Positions 9,255 to 20,163 of a DNA stretch of 64,000 nucleotides are shown in pieces. The stretch is from Oceanococcus atlanticus (GTDB taxonomy: Bacteria > Pseudomonadota > Gammaproteobacteria > Nevskiales > Oceanococcaceae): contig NZ_AQQV01000002.1 in the NCBI RefSeq assembly GCF_002088235.1, positions 620,001 to 684,000 on the forward strand. The letters are read 5' to 3'. The position numbers were made by a program, and so were the translations under genes. The notes below the pieces were generated by a model. It did no database searches and was not told the DNA's origin. It saw only the letters and a program-made list of their open reading frames with translations. Numbering within the stretch: position 1 is the stretch's first letter; every line of letters starts with the position of its first letter.

Positions 9255-10696
9255 AGCTTGGACTTGAGCAGACGATTGACTTCACCGGGATTGGCCTTGC
9301 CCTTGGACAGCTTCATGACCTGCCCGACAAAGTAGCCAAAGACCTTGTCCTTGCCACTGCGATATTGCTCGACCTGCGCCGGGCTGTCGGCAATCACCTG
9401 ATCAACCAACGTCTCGATCGCACCGCTGTCGGTGATCTGCTTGAGCCCGCGCGCTTCGATCACGCTGTCGGCATCACCTTCGCCAGCCCACATGGCGGCG
9501 AACACATCCTTGGCGATCTTGCCGGAGACGGTGTTGTCGAGCACCCGCTTGAGCAGTCCGGCCAGCGCATCCGGCGTCACCGCCGAGGCCGCGACATCCA
9601 GGTTGTGCTCATTCAGACTCGCGGTCAGTTCGCCCAGACACCAATTGGCCGCCAGTTTGGCGTTGTCTTCACCCAGTGCGGCAACCAACGCCTCGAAGTA
9701 GGCTGCCAGATCGCGCTCGGCGACCAGTGCATCGGCATCGTAGGCGGGCAGACCGAAGCTCGCCATGAAGCGCGTGCGGCGCGCCTCGGGCAGCTCCGGC
9801 AAGGCATCGCGAATGCTGCTGACAAACGCGCCATCGCACACCACCGGCAACAGATCAGGATCGGGGAAGTAGCGATAGTCCATCGCTTCTTCCTTGCTGC
9901 GCATGGTCCGGGTTTCGCCTTTGTCCGGATCGAACAGACGGGTTTCCTGATCCACGCTGCCACCGCTTTCGAGCACGTCGATCTGACGCTCTATCTCGAA
10001 CTCGATGGCCTTCTCGACGAAACGGAAGGAGTTCAGGTTCTTAGTTTCGGTACGCGTGCCGAGCTCTTCCTGCCCCACCGGCCGCACCGAGACATTGGCA
10101 TCGCAGCGGAAGGAGCCTTCCTGCATGTTGCCGTCACAAATCTCCAGGTAGCGCACCAGCGAATGCAACTTCTTGAGATAGGCCACCGCCTCGCCAGCGG
10201 AGCGCAGATCCGGCTCGCTGACCACCTCGATCAAGGGCGTGCCGGCGCGGTTCAGGTCAATGCCTGAGGCCGCTTCAAAACCTTCGTGCACCGACTTGCC
10301 CGCGTCCTCTTCGAGGTGGGCACGCAGAATACGGATACGCTTGCTGGTCTCGCCACCGTCCGTGCTGATGTCGAGATGGCCATGCGCCACGATCGGCAGC
10401 TCGTACTGCGAGATCTGGTAGCCCTTGGGCAGATCCGGGTAGAAATAATGCTTGCGCGCGAACACGCAGCGCTCGGCAATCTGGGCACCCACCGCCAGGC
10501 CGAACTTGACCGCCATCTCCACCGCTTGCTGATTGAGCACCGGCAGCACGCCCGGGAAGCCCAGGTCGATCGCACAGGCCTGGCGATTGGCTTCGGCCCC
10601 ATAGGTGGTGGCCGCACCGGAAAAAATCTTGCTCTGGGTCTTGAGCTGAACATGCACTTCCAGCCCGATCACCACTTCCCAACCGGGATAACTCAT
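9251..10696 (-). CDS. gatB: Asp-tRNA(Asn)/Glu-tRNA(Gln) amidotransferase subunit B
   Basis: 481 residues, the usual family length. The start [18 protein letters not shown] is chosen at 10696 because it matches the conserved GatB N-terminus and overlaps the gatA stop (ATGA). The kinase-type domain phosphorylates the misacylated aminoacyl-tRNA (motifs [13 protein letters not shown]-type [11 protein letters not shown]), and the C-terminal Yqey-like tail (about 410-480) binds tRNA. Works in a complex with GatA and GatC to make Gln-tRNA and/or Asn-tRNA. Confidence 0.97.
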   Translation of the reverse strand: MSYPGWEVVIGLEVHVQLKTQSKIFSGAATTYGAEANRQACAIDLGFPGVLPVLNQQAVEMAVKFGLAVGAQIAERCVFARKHYFYPDLPKGYQISQYELPIVAHGHLDISTDGGETSKRIRILRAHLEEDAGKSVHEGFEAASGIDLNRAGTPLIEVVSEPDLRSAGEAVAYLKKLHSLVRYLEICDGNMQEGSFRCDANVSVRPVGQEELGTRTETKNLNSFRFVEKAIEFEIERQIDVLESGGSVDQETRLFDPDKGETRTMRSKEEAMDYRYFPDPDLLPVVCDGAFVSSIRDALPELPEARRTRFMASFGLPAYDADALVAERDLAAYFEALVAALGEDNAKLAANWCLGELTASLNEHNLDVAASAVTPDALAGLLKRVLDNTVSGKIAKDVFAAMWAGEGDADSVIEARGLKQITDSGAIETLVDQVIADSPAQVEQYRSGKDKVFGYFVGQVMKLSKGKANPGEVNRLLKSKL

Positions 10697-12159
10697 TGGG
10701 CCACCTCCGCGCGCTGCAGATGCCAATCGGTGGCTTGCTGGTAGGCATGGGTGGCCGCCAGCAGGCGCCCCTCGGCGAACTGCGGGCCGATCAGCTGCAT
10801 CCCGACCGGCAGCCCTTCGACCATACCGCACGGTGCTGACAAGGCGGGCAGACCAGCCAGATTGGCCGAGACGGTGTAAATGTCATCCAGATACATGGTC
10901 ACCGGATCGTTGTTCTTCTCACCCAGCTTGTAAGCTGGCGTCGGGGTGGTCGGCCCGATGATCAGATCCACATTGGCAAAGGCGCGCTCGAAATCGGCGG
11001 CGATCAGCTGCCGCACCTTCTGCGCCTGAAGGTAGTAGGCGTCGTAATAGCCATGCGACAGCACATAAGCGCCGATCATGATGCGGCGCTGCACCTCACG
11101 CCCAAAGCCCTCGCCACGCGAACGGCTGTACAGGTCTTTCAGGTTGGCCGGGCTGTCCGCACGGTGGCCATAACGCACGCCGTCAAAGCGGGCCAGATTG
11201 GACGAGGCTTCGGCCGGCGCCACCACATAGTAGGTCGGCACCGACAGCCCCACATTGGGCAGGCTGATGTCGACGATCTCGGCCCCGAGCTGACGATACT
11301 GCTCAATCGCCGCGTCCACTGCAGCGCCGGTGGCCGCATCCAGCCCGGCCGCAAAAAATTCGCGCGGACGCCCGATCTTGATACCGGCCAGAGGCTGCGC
11401 CAGCTCGGCCAGATAATCCGGCACATCCTGCTGCGCAGAGGTTGAATCCTTGGGATCAAAGCCGGCCATGGCCCCCAGCATCAGGGCCAGGTCTTCGGCG
11501 CTGCGCGCAAAGCCACCCGCCTGATCCAGGCTCGAGGCGAAAGCCACGATGCCCCAGCGCGAGCAGCGTCCGTAGGTCGGCTTCAGCCCGGTCAGACCGG
11601 TCAGCGCTGCGGGCTGACGCACCGAGCCACCGGTGTCCGTGCCGGTCGCCAGCGGTGCGAATCCAGCCGCCACAGCCGCGGCAGAGCCGCCGGACGAGCC
11701 GCCGGCAATACGCTCGGCGTCCCACGGGTTGCGGCTGGCGCCGTAGTAACTGGTTTCGTTGGACGAGCCCATGGCGAATTCGTCCATATTGGCTTTGCCC
11801 AGGCTGACCACGCCGGCCTGCTTGAGCTTGGCCACCACCGTGGCATCGAACGGCGCCACGAAGTTGTCGAGCATGCGCGATGCGCACGTGGTGCGAACAC
11901 CTTCGGTCAGAAAGATGTCCTTGTGCACCAGTGGAATACCGGTCAGCGCACCCGCGGTGCCGTCGGCCAGCGCCGCATCGGCCCGGCGCGCATCATCCAG
12001 CGCCTCGTTTTCGGTGCAGGTGATCAGAGCATTGATGTGCCCGTCATGCGCCTTGATGCGGGCCAGGAAATGCTCGGCCAGCTCAACTGCCGAATAGGAT
12101 TTGTCGCGCAGCCCCTGAGCGAGCTCGCTGACACTTAATGTATGCAATGCGTTTGTCAC
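10693..12159 (-). CDS. gatA: Asp-tRNA(Asn)/Glu-tRNA(Gln) amidotransferase subunit A
   Basis: 488 residues with an amidase-signature domain: the catalytic Lys in LVHKD, the cis-Ser in [10 protein letters not shown] and the nucleophilic Ser in [11 protein letters not shown]. It hydrolyses glutamine to supply ammonia for transamidation. The start is GTG at 12159, 6 nt after the gatC stop; the 3' end overlaps gatB by 4 nt. Confidence 0.97.
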   Translation of the reverse strand: MTNALHTLSVSELAQGLRDKSYSAVELAEHFLARIKAHDGHINALITCTENEALDDARRADAALADGTAGALTGIPLVHKDIFLTEGVRTTCASRMLDNFVAPFDATVVAKLKQAGVVSLGKANMDEFAMGSSNETSYYGASRNPWDAERIAGGSSGGSAAAVAAGFAPLATGTDTGGSVRQPAALTGLTGLKPTYGRCSRWGIVAFASSLDQAGGFARSAEDLALMLGAMAGFDPKDSTSAQQDVPDYLAELAQPLAGIKIGRPREFFAAGLDAATGAAVDAAIEQYRQLGAEIVDISLPNVGLSVPTYYVVAPAEASSNLARFDGVRYGHRADSPANLKDLYSRSRGEGFGREVQRRIMIGAYVLSHGYYDAYYLQAQKVRQLIAADFERAFANVDLIIGPTTPTPAYKLGEKNNDPVTMYLDDIYTVSANLAGLPALSAPCGMVEGLPVGMQLIGPQFAEGRLLAATHAYQQATDWHLQRAEVAQ

Positions 12160-12165
12160 GATGGC

Positions 12166-12453
12166 TTACTCAATCACCCGGGGCACCAGGTAATGCCCGC
12201 CCTCAGCTTGCGGCGCCAGGGCCTGAAACGCCTCCCGGTCCGGTTTTTCGGTCACCGCATCCGCACGCAGACGCTGCACCATATTGAGCGGGTGAGCCAT
12301 CGGCTCGACGCCCTCGGTGTTGGCAGATTGCAGCTGGTCGACCATATTCAGAATGCTCGACAATTCTTGGGCGTAAACCGGCAGTTCAGCGTCATCGACA
12401 GCCAAACGGGCCAACTCGGCCACGCGGCGCACCTGGTCGGCGTCCAGACTCAT
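12166..12453 (-). CDS. gatC: Asp-tRNA(Asn)/Glu-tRNA(Gln) amidotransferase subunit C
   Basis: 95 residues, the standard GatC length. It opens MSLDADQVRRVAELARL and ends YLVPRVIE, both typical. It is the small structural subunit that wraps GatA and GatB. GAGGATAT precedes the ATG. It is the first gene of the minus-strand operon and is divergent from mreB; no clear minus-strand promoter could be picked beyond an ATTATGG-like -10 at about 12500. Confidence 0.95.
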   Translation of the reverse strand: MSLDADQVRRVAELARLAVDDAELPVYAQELSSILNMVDQLQSANTEGVEPMAHPLNMVQRLRADAVTEKPDREAFQALAPQAEGGHYLVPRVIE

Positions 12454-12504
12454 GGATATCCTCGGGTAAAGCCAATCGCAACGGGGGCGCGGAAATTACC
12501 ATAA

Positions 12505-13632
<1,128 letters not shown>

Positions 13633-13804
13633 CGCGACCCTCTGTTTGTCCCTTGGCGTCAGTCGGCCTATCGAATGACGCACATCTTTAGAATGCAAAC
13701 ATCGGCCCACGGATTTTTTCCAAGAATTCAGGGGCTTGGATCTGTTCGCCCGGAGTAACGCGCGACCATTTTAAGAAGCTGCATTGCGTTTGCCGTATAA
13801 ACCT

Positions 13805-13832
13805 TTGCTGCGCAAGCATTTTTGTCTATGCT
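13805..13832 (+). promoter_or_regulatory. Candidate internal promoter for mreC
   Basis: The 245-base gap between mreB and mreC contains TTGCTG (13805-13810), a 16-base spacer and TATGCT (13827-13832), about 45 bases before the mreC start. No terminator with a T-run is seen after mreB, so this could be additional to read-through. The rest of the gap (13633-13800) shows only a small CCAAG/CTTGG inverted repeat. Confidence 0.4.
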
Positions 13833-13877
13833 TTGGTCATGTAGTTTGTGGGGCCGCAGACCCGTGGAGGAGAATCG

Positions 13878-14792
13878 GTGAGCGCTTACCAGTTTGACGA
13901 CGATGCCCGGCCGATTTTTTCGCGCGGGCCGCTGCTCGTTCTCAAGCTGGCCGTGCTACTGGGCTGCTCGGCCGCATTGATGTACTACGATCGGGTCGCG
14001 CAGGATCAGGAACTTGCCCCGTTACGCGACACGATTGCCGTAGCCCTGACCCCGGTATTCTGGATCAGCGACATACCGCGCCAGGTCAGCAACATGCGCG
14101 AGCACCTGCACAGCCGCGAGCGCTTGATCTCCGACAACGACGATTTGCGCCACGAACACCTACGGCTGAACGCACGCCTGCAGAAACTGCTATCGCTCGA
14201 AGCCGAAAACCACCGCATCCGGGCCCTGCTCGACTCCTCCCGTCAGATCCACGAAGCCGTGATGATCGGCGAGATTCAGTCAACCAGCCTGGATCCCTAC
14301 CAGCAGCGCCTGCGTATCAATCGCGGCAAACAGGATGGCGTCATTGAGGGGCAGGCCCTGATTGATGCGCATGGCATCCTCGGCCAGGTCATTGAAGTCA
14401 CCCCCTACGCCTCCACAGCCGTGCTCATCACGGACCAGAGCCAGGGCGTACCCGTTCAGGTCAACCGTAACGGCCTGCGCACCGTTGCCCACGGCAATGG
14501 CAGCCCCAAGCTCAATCTACCGTTCCTGCCCGCCAACTCCGACATTCAGGTCGGCGATATGCTGGTCAGCTCCGGCCTCGGCGGCCGTTATCCGGTGGGT
14601 TACCCGGTTGCGATTGTGGAGAAGATCGAGCATCACCCGGGCGAACATTTCCTGGAGATCGTCGCGGTTCCGGCCGCGCGCATTCCGAACGGCCGCGAAG
14701 TGCTGCTGGTTCGTGATGATGTGCCGGCACCAAGCACGGCGCAGATGATCGACCCCGAGGCCAAGCCAGGCCGCGTAGCCACCGCGGACTAG
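13878..14792 (+). CDS. mreC: Rod-shape-determining protein MreC
   Basis: 304 residues from a GTG at 13878 with a strong GGAGGAGA site 5-8 nt upstream. One membrane helix lies at about residues 18-38, then a coiled coil (about 65-110, rich in Glu, Arg and Leu) and the beta-domain pair (GILGQVIEVTPYASTAVLITD, VGDMLVSSGLGGRYPVGYPVA). MreC is the periplasmic scaffold that activates PBP2-RodA. Shorter than the E. coli protein (367) because the C-terminal tail is short. Confidence 0.95.
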   Translation: MSAYQFDDDARPIFSRGPLLVLKLAVLLGCSAALMYYDRVAQDQELAPLRDTIAVALTPVFWISDIPRQVSNMREHLHSRERLISDNDDLRHEHLRLNARLQKLLSLEAENHRIRALLDSSRQIHEAVMIGEIQSTSLDPYQQRLRINRGKQDGVIEGQALIDAHGILGQVIEVTPYASTAVLITDQSQGVPVQVNRNGLRTVAHGNGSPKLNLPFLPANSDIQVGDMLVSSGLGGRYPVGYPVAIVEKIEHHPGEHFLEIVAVPAARIPNGREVLLVRDDVPAPSTAQMIDPEAKPGRVATAD

Positions 14793-14801
14793 GCGCCTTT
14801 G

Positions 14802-15284
14802 ATGGTACGCGCCGGCTGGCTGGGCAGTCTTGTGGCACTGTCCTTGGCTTTGATTTTGACCGCACTGCCCTTGCCCGACGGACTGGCCATTGCACGCCCA
14901 GCCGCCGTGCCGCTGGTGCTGGTATGGCTGTGCATTCATATGCCGTCACGTTTCGGCATTGTGTGGGCGTGGTGTCTTGGCTTGATTCTCGATGTGGTCC
15001 ATTCGACCAGCTTGGGTCAACATGCCGTTGCGTTGACCTTGCTCAGCTATATCGTGATCAAGTTGCGCGGCAGCCTGCACCTGTTGCCAGCGTGGCAGCA
15101 GGCCTTGGTGTTGATACCGGCCTGGGCCGGCTATCAGGGATTGCTGCTGTGGCTGGATGGCTTTGTGGGGCAGTCGATTGATCCGTTGTGGCGTTGGTTG
15201 CCGGTGATCAGCACCAGTTTGTGCTGGCTGCCGCTGAGCGCCATTTTTGCGCTGGCCGACCGGCCACAGCATCATGAGGCTTGA
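14802..15284 (+). CDS. mreD: Rod-shape-determining membrane protein MreD
   Basis: 160 residues (E. coli 162) with about five hydrophobic segments and the family-typical SRFGIVWAWCLGLILDVV and LGQHAVAL stretches. Inner-membrane partner of MreC. The ATG at 14802 is preferred to the TTG immediately before it; the gap from mreC is 9 nt. Confidence 0.93.
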   Translation: MVRAGWLGSLVALSLALILTALPLPDGLAIARPAAVPLVLVWLCIHMPSRFGIVWAWCLGLILDVVHSTSLGQHAVALTLLSYIVIKLRGSLHLLPAWQQALVLIPAWAGYQGLLLWLDGFVGQSIDPLWRWLPVISTSLCWLPLSAIFALADRPQHHEA

Positions 15285-15345
15285 GCGCCGTTTGTCCTGA
15301 CTCGCTCAACTCGAGTTTGTCTGCACGGGAACATTGCTAACCCAC

Positions 15346-17223
15346 ATGGCTGGCACCGCCTTTAAAAATACGTGGCAGGAAAAACGTGCGTTCAGCAACC
15401 GCGTGGCGGTGGCCAGTGCATTCGTCCTGCTGTTGCTCGGGGTTCTGGTTTATCGCCTGGTCCAGTTGCAGTCGGTGCAGCATGAGTACTTTGTAACCCG
15501 CTCGGACGAAAACCGTATGCGGGTGCATCCTGTGGTGGGTGTTCGCGGCCTGATTTTCGATCGCAATGGCGTGGTGCTGGCCGAAAATCTGCCCGCCTAC
15601 CGCCTCGAAATCACCCCTGAGCAAAGCCCGGATCTGACCGACACCGTCGACCGGCTGGGGCAGCTCGTTTCCATCACCGAGCGCGAGCGCGAACGGTTTT
15701 TCGCCCGCGTGCAAGCATCTGCGTCATTCGATCAGATCCCCTTGAAACTGAATCTGGATGGCGACGACCTGGCCCGATTCGAGGTCAATCGGCGGCAATT
15801 TCCGGGCGTCAACGTACGCGCCGGGCTGACCCGTCACTATCCCTTGGGCGAGGTCACGGCGCACATCGTGGGTTACGTTGGTGGCATTACTGCCAGCGAC
15901 TTGGAACGAGTCAATCCCGAGCGCTATCGCGGCGCGTCTTATATTGGAAAAACCGGTATCGAGCGTCAGTACGAACCACTGCTGCACGGTGACCCTGGCA
16001 GCCAGTTGATCGAGGCCGATGCGCTGGGGCGGCGCCTGCGTCAACTCGACTACACCCACCCCACGCCGGGCAAGACCCTGTACCTGACGCTGGATGCACG
16101 TCTGCAGCAGGCCGCCAAATCTGCGTTCGAAGGCCGCAACGGCGCCGCGGTGGCGCTGGATGTGAACACCGGCGAAATCCTCGCCATGGTCTCCGTGCCC
16201 AGCTATGAACCGGGCGATTTCATCGACGGCATCAGCCACAAGCGCTATGCCGAACTGACCCAGGACACGTCGCGCCCTCTGTTCCACCGCGCCATTCAAG
16301 GGCAGTACCCTCCCGGCTCGACCATCAAGCCGATCATGGCCCTGGCGGGTCTGGAAAGCGGCGTGTTCAACCGCCGTTCACGGGTGCATTGCCCAGGCTA
16401 CTACCAGCTGCCCGACAGTACGCGACGCCACCGCGACTGGAAACGTCGCGGGCATGGCACTGTCGATACCCACGAGGCCATTGCCCAATCCTGCGATGTG
16501 TACTTCTACGATTTGGCCCATCGTCTGGAAATTGATCGCATTCATGACTTTCTCGAACAGTTCGGCCTGGGTTCGCGCACCGGGGTCGATATCCCCAATG
16601 AAACCACAGGCCTGCTGCCCTCACGCGAATGGAAACGGCGCGTGCGCGCGGAGAACTGGTACCCCGGTGAAACCCTCAACATTGGCATTGGGCAAGGCTT
16701 CATGCTGACCACTCCGCTGCAACTGGCTGAAGCCACCGCGCGCGTGGCCACGCGTGGCGCCGGCGCGCGCCCCCACCTGCTGCGCCAGATCAAGGACAAC
16801 AGCAACGGCCAGCTTCAGGCCATGGCGATCGAACCACTGCCCCGGATCAAGCTGCAAGATGCTTCGCACTGGGACGAAATTCACGACGCCATGGTGGCGG
16901 TGGTGCACGGCCCGACCGGCACCGCGCGAAGGATTGGAGCCGACGCGGCTTACCGCATCGCCGGTAAAACCGGTACGGCACAGGTTGCCGGCCTGGCCCA
17001 GGAGGATGACGAAGCACCGCAGCTGACCGACGTGCCCTACCATCTGCGTGACCACGCCCTGTTCGTGGCCTACGCCCCCGCCGACAACCCTCAAGTTGCT
17101 GTGGCCGTAATCGCCGAACACAGCGGCAGCGGCGGCGCGATTGCCTCGCCCATTGCCCGGCGTATCCTCGACGTGGCGCTGGGCCATGACAACAGCCCTG
17201 ACGTGTTGCCGGAACAGCCATGA
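15346..17223 (+). CDS. mrdA: Penicillin-binding protein 2, elongation transpeptidase
   Basis: 625 residues (E. coli 633). A single N-terminal membrane helix (about 24-44) precedes the pedestal domain (VRGLIFDRNG) and the transpeptidase domain with S325-T-I-K328, S382-C-D384 and K541-T-G543 motifs. It crosslinks peptidoglycan during cylindrical growth together with RodA. The ATG at 15346 is chosen over a TTG four codons earlier. The stop overlaps rodA by 4 nt. Confidence 0.97.
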   Translation: MAGTAFKNTWQEKRAFSNRVAVASAFVLLLLGVLVYRLVQLQSVQHEYFVTRSDENRMRVHPVVGVRGLIFDRNGVVLAENLPAYRLEITPEQSPDLTDTVDRLGQLVSITERERERFFARVQASASFDQIPLKLNLDGDDLARFEVNRRQFPGVNVRAGLTRHYPLGEVTAHIVGYVGGITASDLERVNPERYRGASYIGKTGIERQYEPLLHGDPGSQLIEADALGRRLRQLDYTHPTPGKTLYLTLDARLQQAAKSAFEGRNGAAVALDVNTGEILAMVSVPSYEPGDFIDGISHKRYAELTQDTSRPLFHRAIQGQYPPGSTIKPIMALAGLESGVFNRRSRVHCPGYYQLPDSTRRHRDWKRRGHGTVDTHEAIAQSCDVYFYDLAHRLEIDRIHDFLEQFGLGSRTGVDIPNETTGLLPSREWKRRVRAENWYPGETLNIGIGQGFMLTTPLQLAEATARVATRGAGARPHLLRQIKDNSNGQLQAMAIEPLPRIKLQDASHWDEIHDAMVAVVHGPTGTARRIGADAAYRIAGKTGTAQVAGLAQEDDEAPQLTDVPYHLRDHALFVAYAPADNPQVAVAVIAEHSGSGGAIASPIARRILDVALGHDNSPDVLPEQP

Positions 17224-18329
17224 ATCTCGAAAGCAACAACGCGGCTTACAGCGGCTGGACAAGGCTGCACCTTGACGGTCCGCTGCTGGCCCTGCTGGCT
17301 TTGTTGACCGCCATTGGTCTGTTCACTGTGTACAGTGCAACTGGCCAGGACATCAACATGGTCATCGCTCAGGCCAAACGTATTGCACTGGGCCTGGTCG
17401 CGCTTATTGTGGTCGCCCAATGCCCTCCGGAATGGTTCCGCACACTCACGCCCTGGGCCTATCTGGCCGGCACCATCATGCTGATTGCCGTGCTGGTACT
17501 GGGCGACACCTCAAAAGGGGCACAGCGTTGGCTCGACCTTGGGTTTGTGCGTTTCCAACCGTCCGAACTGATGAAGTTCGCAGTTCCGCTGATGGTCGCC
17601 ACATTTCTGCATGAGCGCCGCCTGCCGCCACGGCTGTTTGCGATAGCAACCAGCGCCGCCATCATCGCCGTGCCAACTGTGCTTATCGCCCAGCAGCCTG
17701 ATTTGGGCACCGCGCTCTTGGTGGTTAGCGCCGGCGGCTTCGCACTGTATTTCGCCGCGCTGCGTTGGCGCCTGATTCTGGGTGCAATCGCCCTGGCTGG
17801 AGCCGCCGCACCTTTGCTTTGGCATAACATGCACGACTATCAACGTCGCCGTGTCATGACCTTGCTCGACCCCGCATCGGACCCAACCGGCGCCGGCTAT
17901 CACATCATTCAGTCCAAAATCGCAATTGGTTCCGGTGGCTGGGATGGCAAAGGCTGGCTGATGGGCACCCAAGCCCGTCTGGACTTTCTGCCTGAAGCCA
18001 ACACCGACTTCATCTTCGCGGTGTTTGCCGAAGAGTTCGGCCTGATCGGTGTGCTCGGTCTGCTCACCGTTTATCTTCTGATCATTGCGCGTGGCCTGTA
18101 CATCGCAACGCGCGCCCAAGACACCTTTTCGCGGCTGGTTGTCGGCAGTCTCAGCCTGACCTTTTTCATCTATCTTTTCGTCAATATTGGTATGGTCATC
18201 GGCCTGCTCCCGGTTGTTGGTGTTCCGCTACCGCTGGTGAGTTACGGGGGCACGTCCATGGTCAGTTTGCTGGCCAGCTTCGGCCTGATCATGTCCATTC
18301 ACACCCACCGGAAACTGCTCTCGTCATGA
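17220..18329 (+). CDS. rodA: SEDS peptidoglycan glycosyltransferase RodA
   Basis: 369 residues (E. coli 370), about ten membrane segments. Characteristic SEDS stretches: GAQRWLDLGFVRFQPSELMK, the GLIGVLGLL region and the C-terminal PLPLVSYGGTSMVSLLASFG. It polymerises lipid II and pairs with PBP2; the mrdA stop overlaps its start (ATGA), and its stop overlaps mltB. Confidence 0.97.
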   Translation: MNLESNNAAYSGWTRLHLDGPLLALLALLTAIGLFTVYSATGQDINMVIAQAKRIALGLVALIVVAQCPPEWFRTLTPWAYLAGTIMLIAVLVLGDTSKGAQRWLDLGFVRFQPSELMKFAVPLMVATFLHERRLPPRLFAIATSAAIIAVPTVLIAQQPDLGTALLVVSAGGFALYFAALRWRLILGAIALAGAAAPLLWHNMHDYQRRRVMTLLDPASDPTGAGYHIIQSKIAIGSGGWDGKGWLMGTQARLDFLPEANTDFIFAVFAEEFGLIGVLGLLTVYLLIIARGLYIATRAQDTFSRLVVGSLSLTFFIYLFVNIGMVIGLLPVVGVPLPLVSYGGTSMVSLLASFGLIMSIHTHRKLLSS

Positions 18330-19312
18330 TGCGCGTCACGTTTACTGTGCTTTCGCTTGTGCTCGCCCCGTGCGTGTTGGCGGATTACTCCAGCCACCCC
18401 AAAGCAGCCCAGCTGGCCGATGAACTTGCCGCCACCGGCGAGTACACCCGAGCCGAGGTGCTGGACGTTCTGCGCAAGGCCCAGCGCAACCCCAAACTGA
18501 TCGAATCCGAGCGCAAAGCACCGGAACGCACACGCACTTGGCCGGAGTACCGCAGCATCTTCATGGATGGCTCACGCGTGGCCAATGGAGTGCGCTTTCT
18601 GCGCAAGCACTATCCGTCTCTAGCGCGCGCCAGCGCAGAGTACGGCGTACCCAAGCACGTGATTGCCGCGATCATCGGCGTGGAGACGCTGTATGGTGGT
18701 TACACAGGCCCTCATCCGGTCATCGACTCCCTGGCTACCCAGGGGTTTGACCACCCCACCCGAACGCCATTCTTCTTTAGCGAACTCAAAGAATATTTCT
18801 TGCTGTGCCGGGAAATGGGCTTCGACCCGCTGGCCCAAAAAGGCTCTTATGCCGGCGCCATGGGGCTGTCGCAGTTCATGCCCAGCAATTATCGCCGCCT
18901 CGGCCTGGACTATGACGGCGATGGCCGGGTCAACTTGTGGTCGCCTTCAGATGCGATTGGCAGCGTCGCCAACTACCTGAAGAACTTTCGCGGCACCAAT
19001 ACGGGCTGGCGTGCCGGCGAGGCGGTAGCCTTTCCAGTCAAAATCAGCTCACCGCCTGAGGGCGTGGCCGTCAACCAGAAAACCCCGACACACACCTGGG
19101 CGGCCTTAAGCGCCCATGTGGAGGAACTTCCGGTCACGCTTGAAGCGACGCAGGCCGTAGGCCTGCTGGCCCTGCAAACCGGCGCCGAGCCTGAATACTG
19201 GTTGGCCCTGCCGAATTTCTACAGCATCTTGTCGTACAACCCGCGGACCTATTATGCGATGGCTGTCTTTCAGGTCAGCCAGGCGATTGCCGCCGCGGAT
19301 CTGGCGGACTGA
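18326..19312 (+). CDS. mltB: Membrane-bound lytic murein transglycosylase B
   Basis: 328 residues with the SLT_2/GH103 fold: catalytic E120 in IIGVETLYGGYTG, then SYAGAMGLSQFMPSNYRR and the DYDGDGRVNLW calcium-loop-like segment. It cleaves glycan strands to 1,6-anhydroMurNAc products. The N-terminus is a signal peptide (cleavage probably after VLA, residue 19); the only Cys (LAPC) lacks a good lipobox, so unlike E. coli MltB it may be soluble periplasmic. Overlaps rodA by 4 nt and abuts rlpA (TGATG). Confidence 0.93.
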   Translation: MMRVTFTVLSLVLAPCVLADYSSHPKAAQLADELAATGEYTRAEVLDVLRKAQRNPKLIESERKAPERTRTWPEYRSIFMDGSRVANGVRFLRKHYPSLARASAEYGVPKHVIAAIIGVETLYGGYTGPHPVIDSLATQGFDHPTRTPFFFSELKEYFLLCREMGFDPLAQKGSYAGAMGLSQFMPSNYRRLGLDYDGDGRVNLWSPSDAIGSVANYLKNFRGTNTGWRAGEAVAFPVKISSPPEGVAVNQKTPTHTWAALSAHVEELPVTLEATQAVGLLALQTGAEPEYWLALPNFYSILSYNPRTYYAMAVFQVSQAIAAADLAD

Positions 19313-20163
19313 TGCGCATGCGCGGCGTCTGGATCGGGGTGACCGCAGCGCTGCTGACGGCCTGTTCCAGCACGCCAACGAGCACGCCAGGGCGCGATAG
19401 CGCACCTGGCCATGTCCCGATCGACCCTTGGGCCGTGCCCGAACCCGTGCCCAAGATCGAGCCGCGCAGCCGTTATGGCAACCCGGCCAACTATGAGGTT
19501 TTCGGCAAGCGCTATCGTGTCCTGGAAAGCGCAAAAGGCTATCGCGAGCGCGGACTGGCCTCATGGTATGGCACCAAATTCCATGGCCGGCGCACATCCA
19601 GCGGCGAACCCTACGACATGTTCGCCATCACCGCCGCTCACAAGACACTGCCGCTGCCAACCTACGTCCAGGTGCGCAACCTGGAAAACGGTCGCAGTCT
19701 GATCGTGCGCGTCAATGATCGCGGCCCCTTCCACCCGGGGCGCATCATTGATTTGTCTTACACCGCCGCCGTGCGCCTTGGGGTTTACCAAAAAGGTTCA
19801 GCCAAAGTCGAAGTGGTCGCCCTCACCGAGGTTCCGCCGGCCCCGGCCGTGCCCGCCGAACAACAGGGCCCGCCCCCCGCAGAGGACGAACTCGACGCCC
19901 TGATCAATAACCTGCGCACCGCCCCGGGAGGCCCGCTGCCGGAGCGCTTGCCCTTCCTCCAGATCGCAGCATTTCGTAACATGAACGCCTGCGTTGAAAC
20001 CAAAGACGCGCTGATTCGGCAGAACCTTCTGGCCATTTCCATTCGCGAGCAAGGCGCTGTTTGCCAAGTGCTGCAGGGCCCCTTTGCCAGCGACCAAGAT
20101 GCACAAACTCAGGCCCAGGCGCTGCGTGCGTTAGGCCACAGCCCGGTGATTAGTTACCCATGA
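19312..20163 (+). CDS. rlpA: RlpA-like septal lytic transglycosylase lipoprotein
   Basis: 283 residues. Lipobox LTAC (C18), a double-psi beta-barrel domain (GLASWYGTKFHGRRTSSGE to RVNDRGPFHPGRIIDLSYTAA) and a C-terminal SPOR domain (about 215-283) for binding denuded glycan. The His in AAHKTLPLP and the Asp in NDRGPF, which are needed for lytic activity in Pseudomonas RlpA, are both present, so it is probably an active enzyme. Linkers on both sides are Pro-rich. It sits in the standard rodA-mltB-rlpA-dac order. Confidence 0.95.
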   Translation: MRMRGVWIGVTAALLTACSSTPTSTPGRDSAPGHVPIDPWAVPEPVPKIEPRSRYGNPANYEVFGKRYRVLESAKGYRERGLASWYGTKFHGRRTSSGEPYDMFAITAAHKTLPLPTYVQVRNLENGRSLIVRVNDRGPFHPGRIIDLSYTAAVRLGVYQKGSAKVEVVALTEVPPAPAVPAEQQGPPPAEDELDALINNLRTAPGGPLPERLPFLQIAAFRNMNACVETKDALIRQNLLAISIREQGAVCQVLQGPFASDQDAQTQAQALRALGHSPVISYP

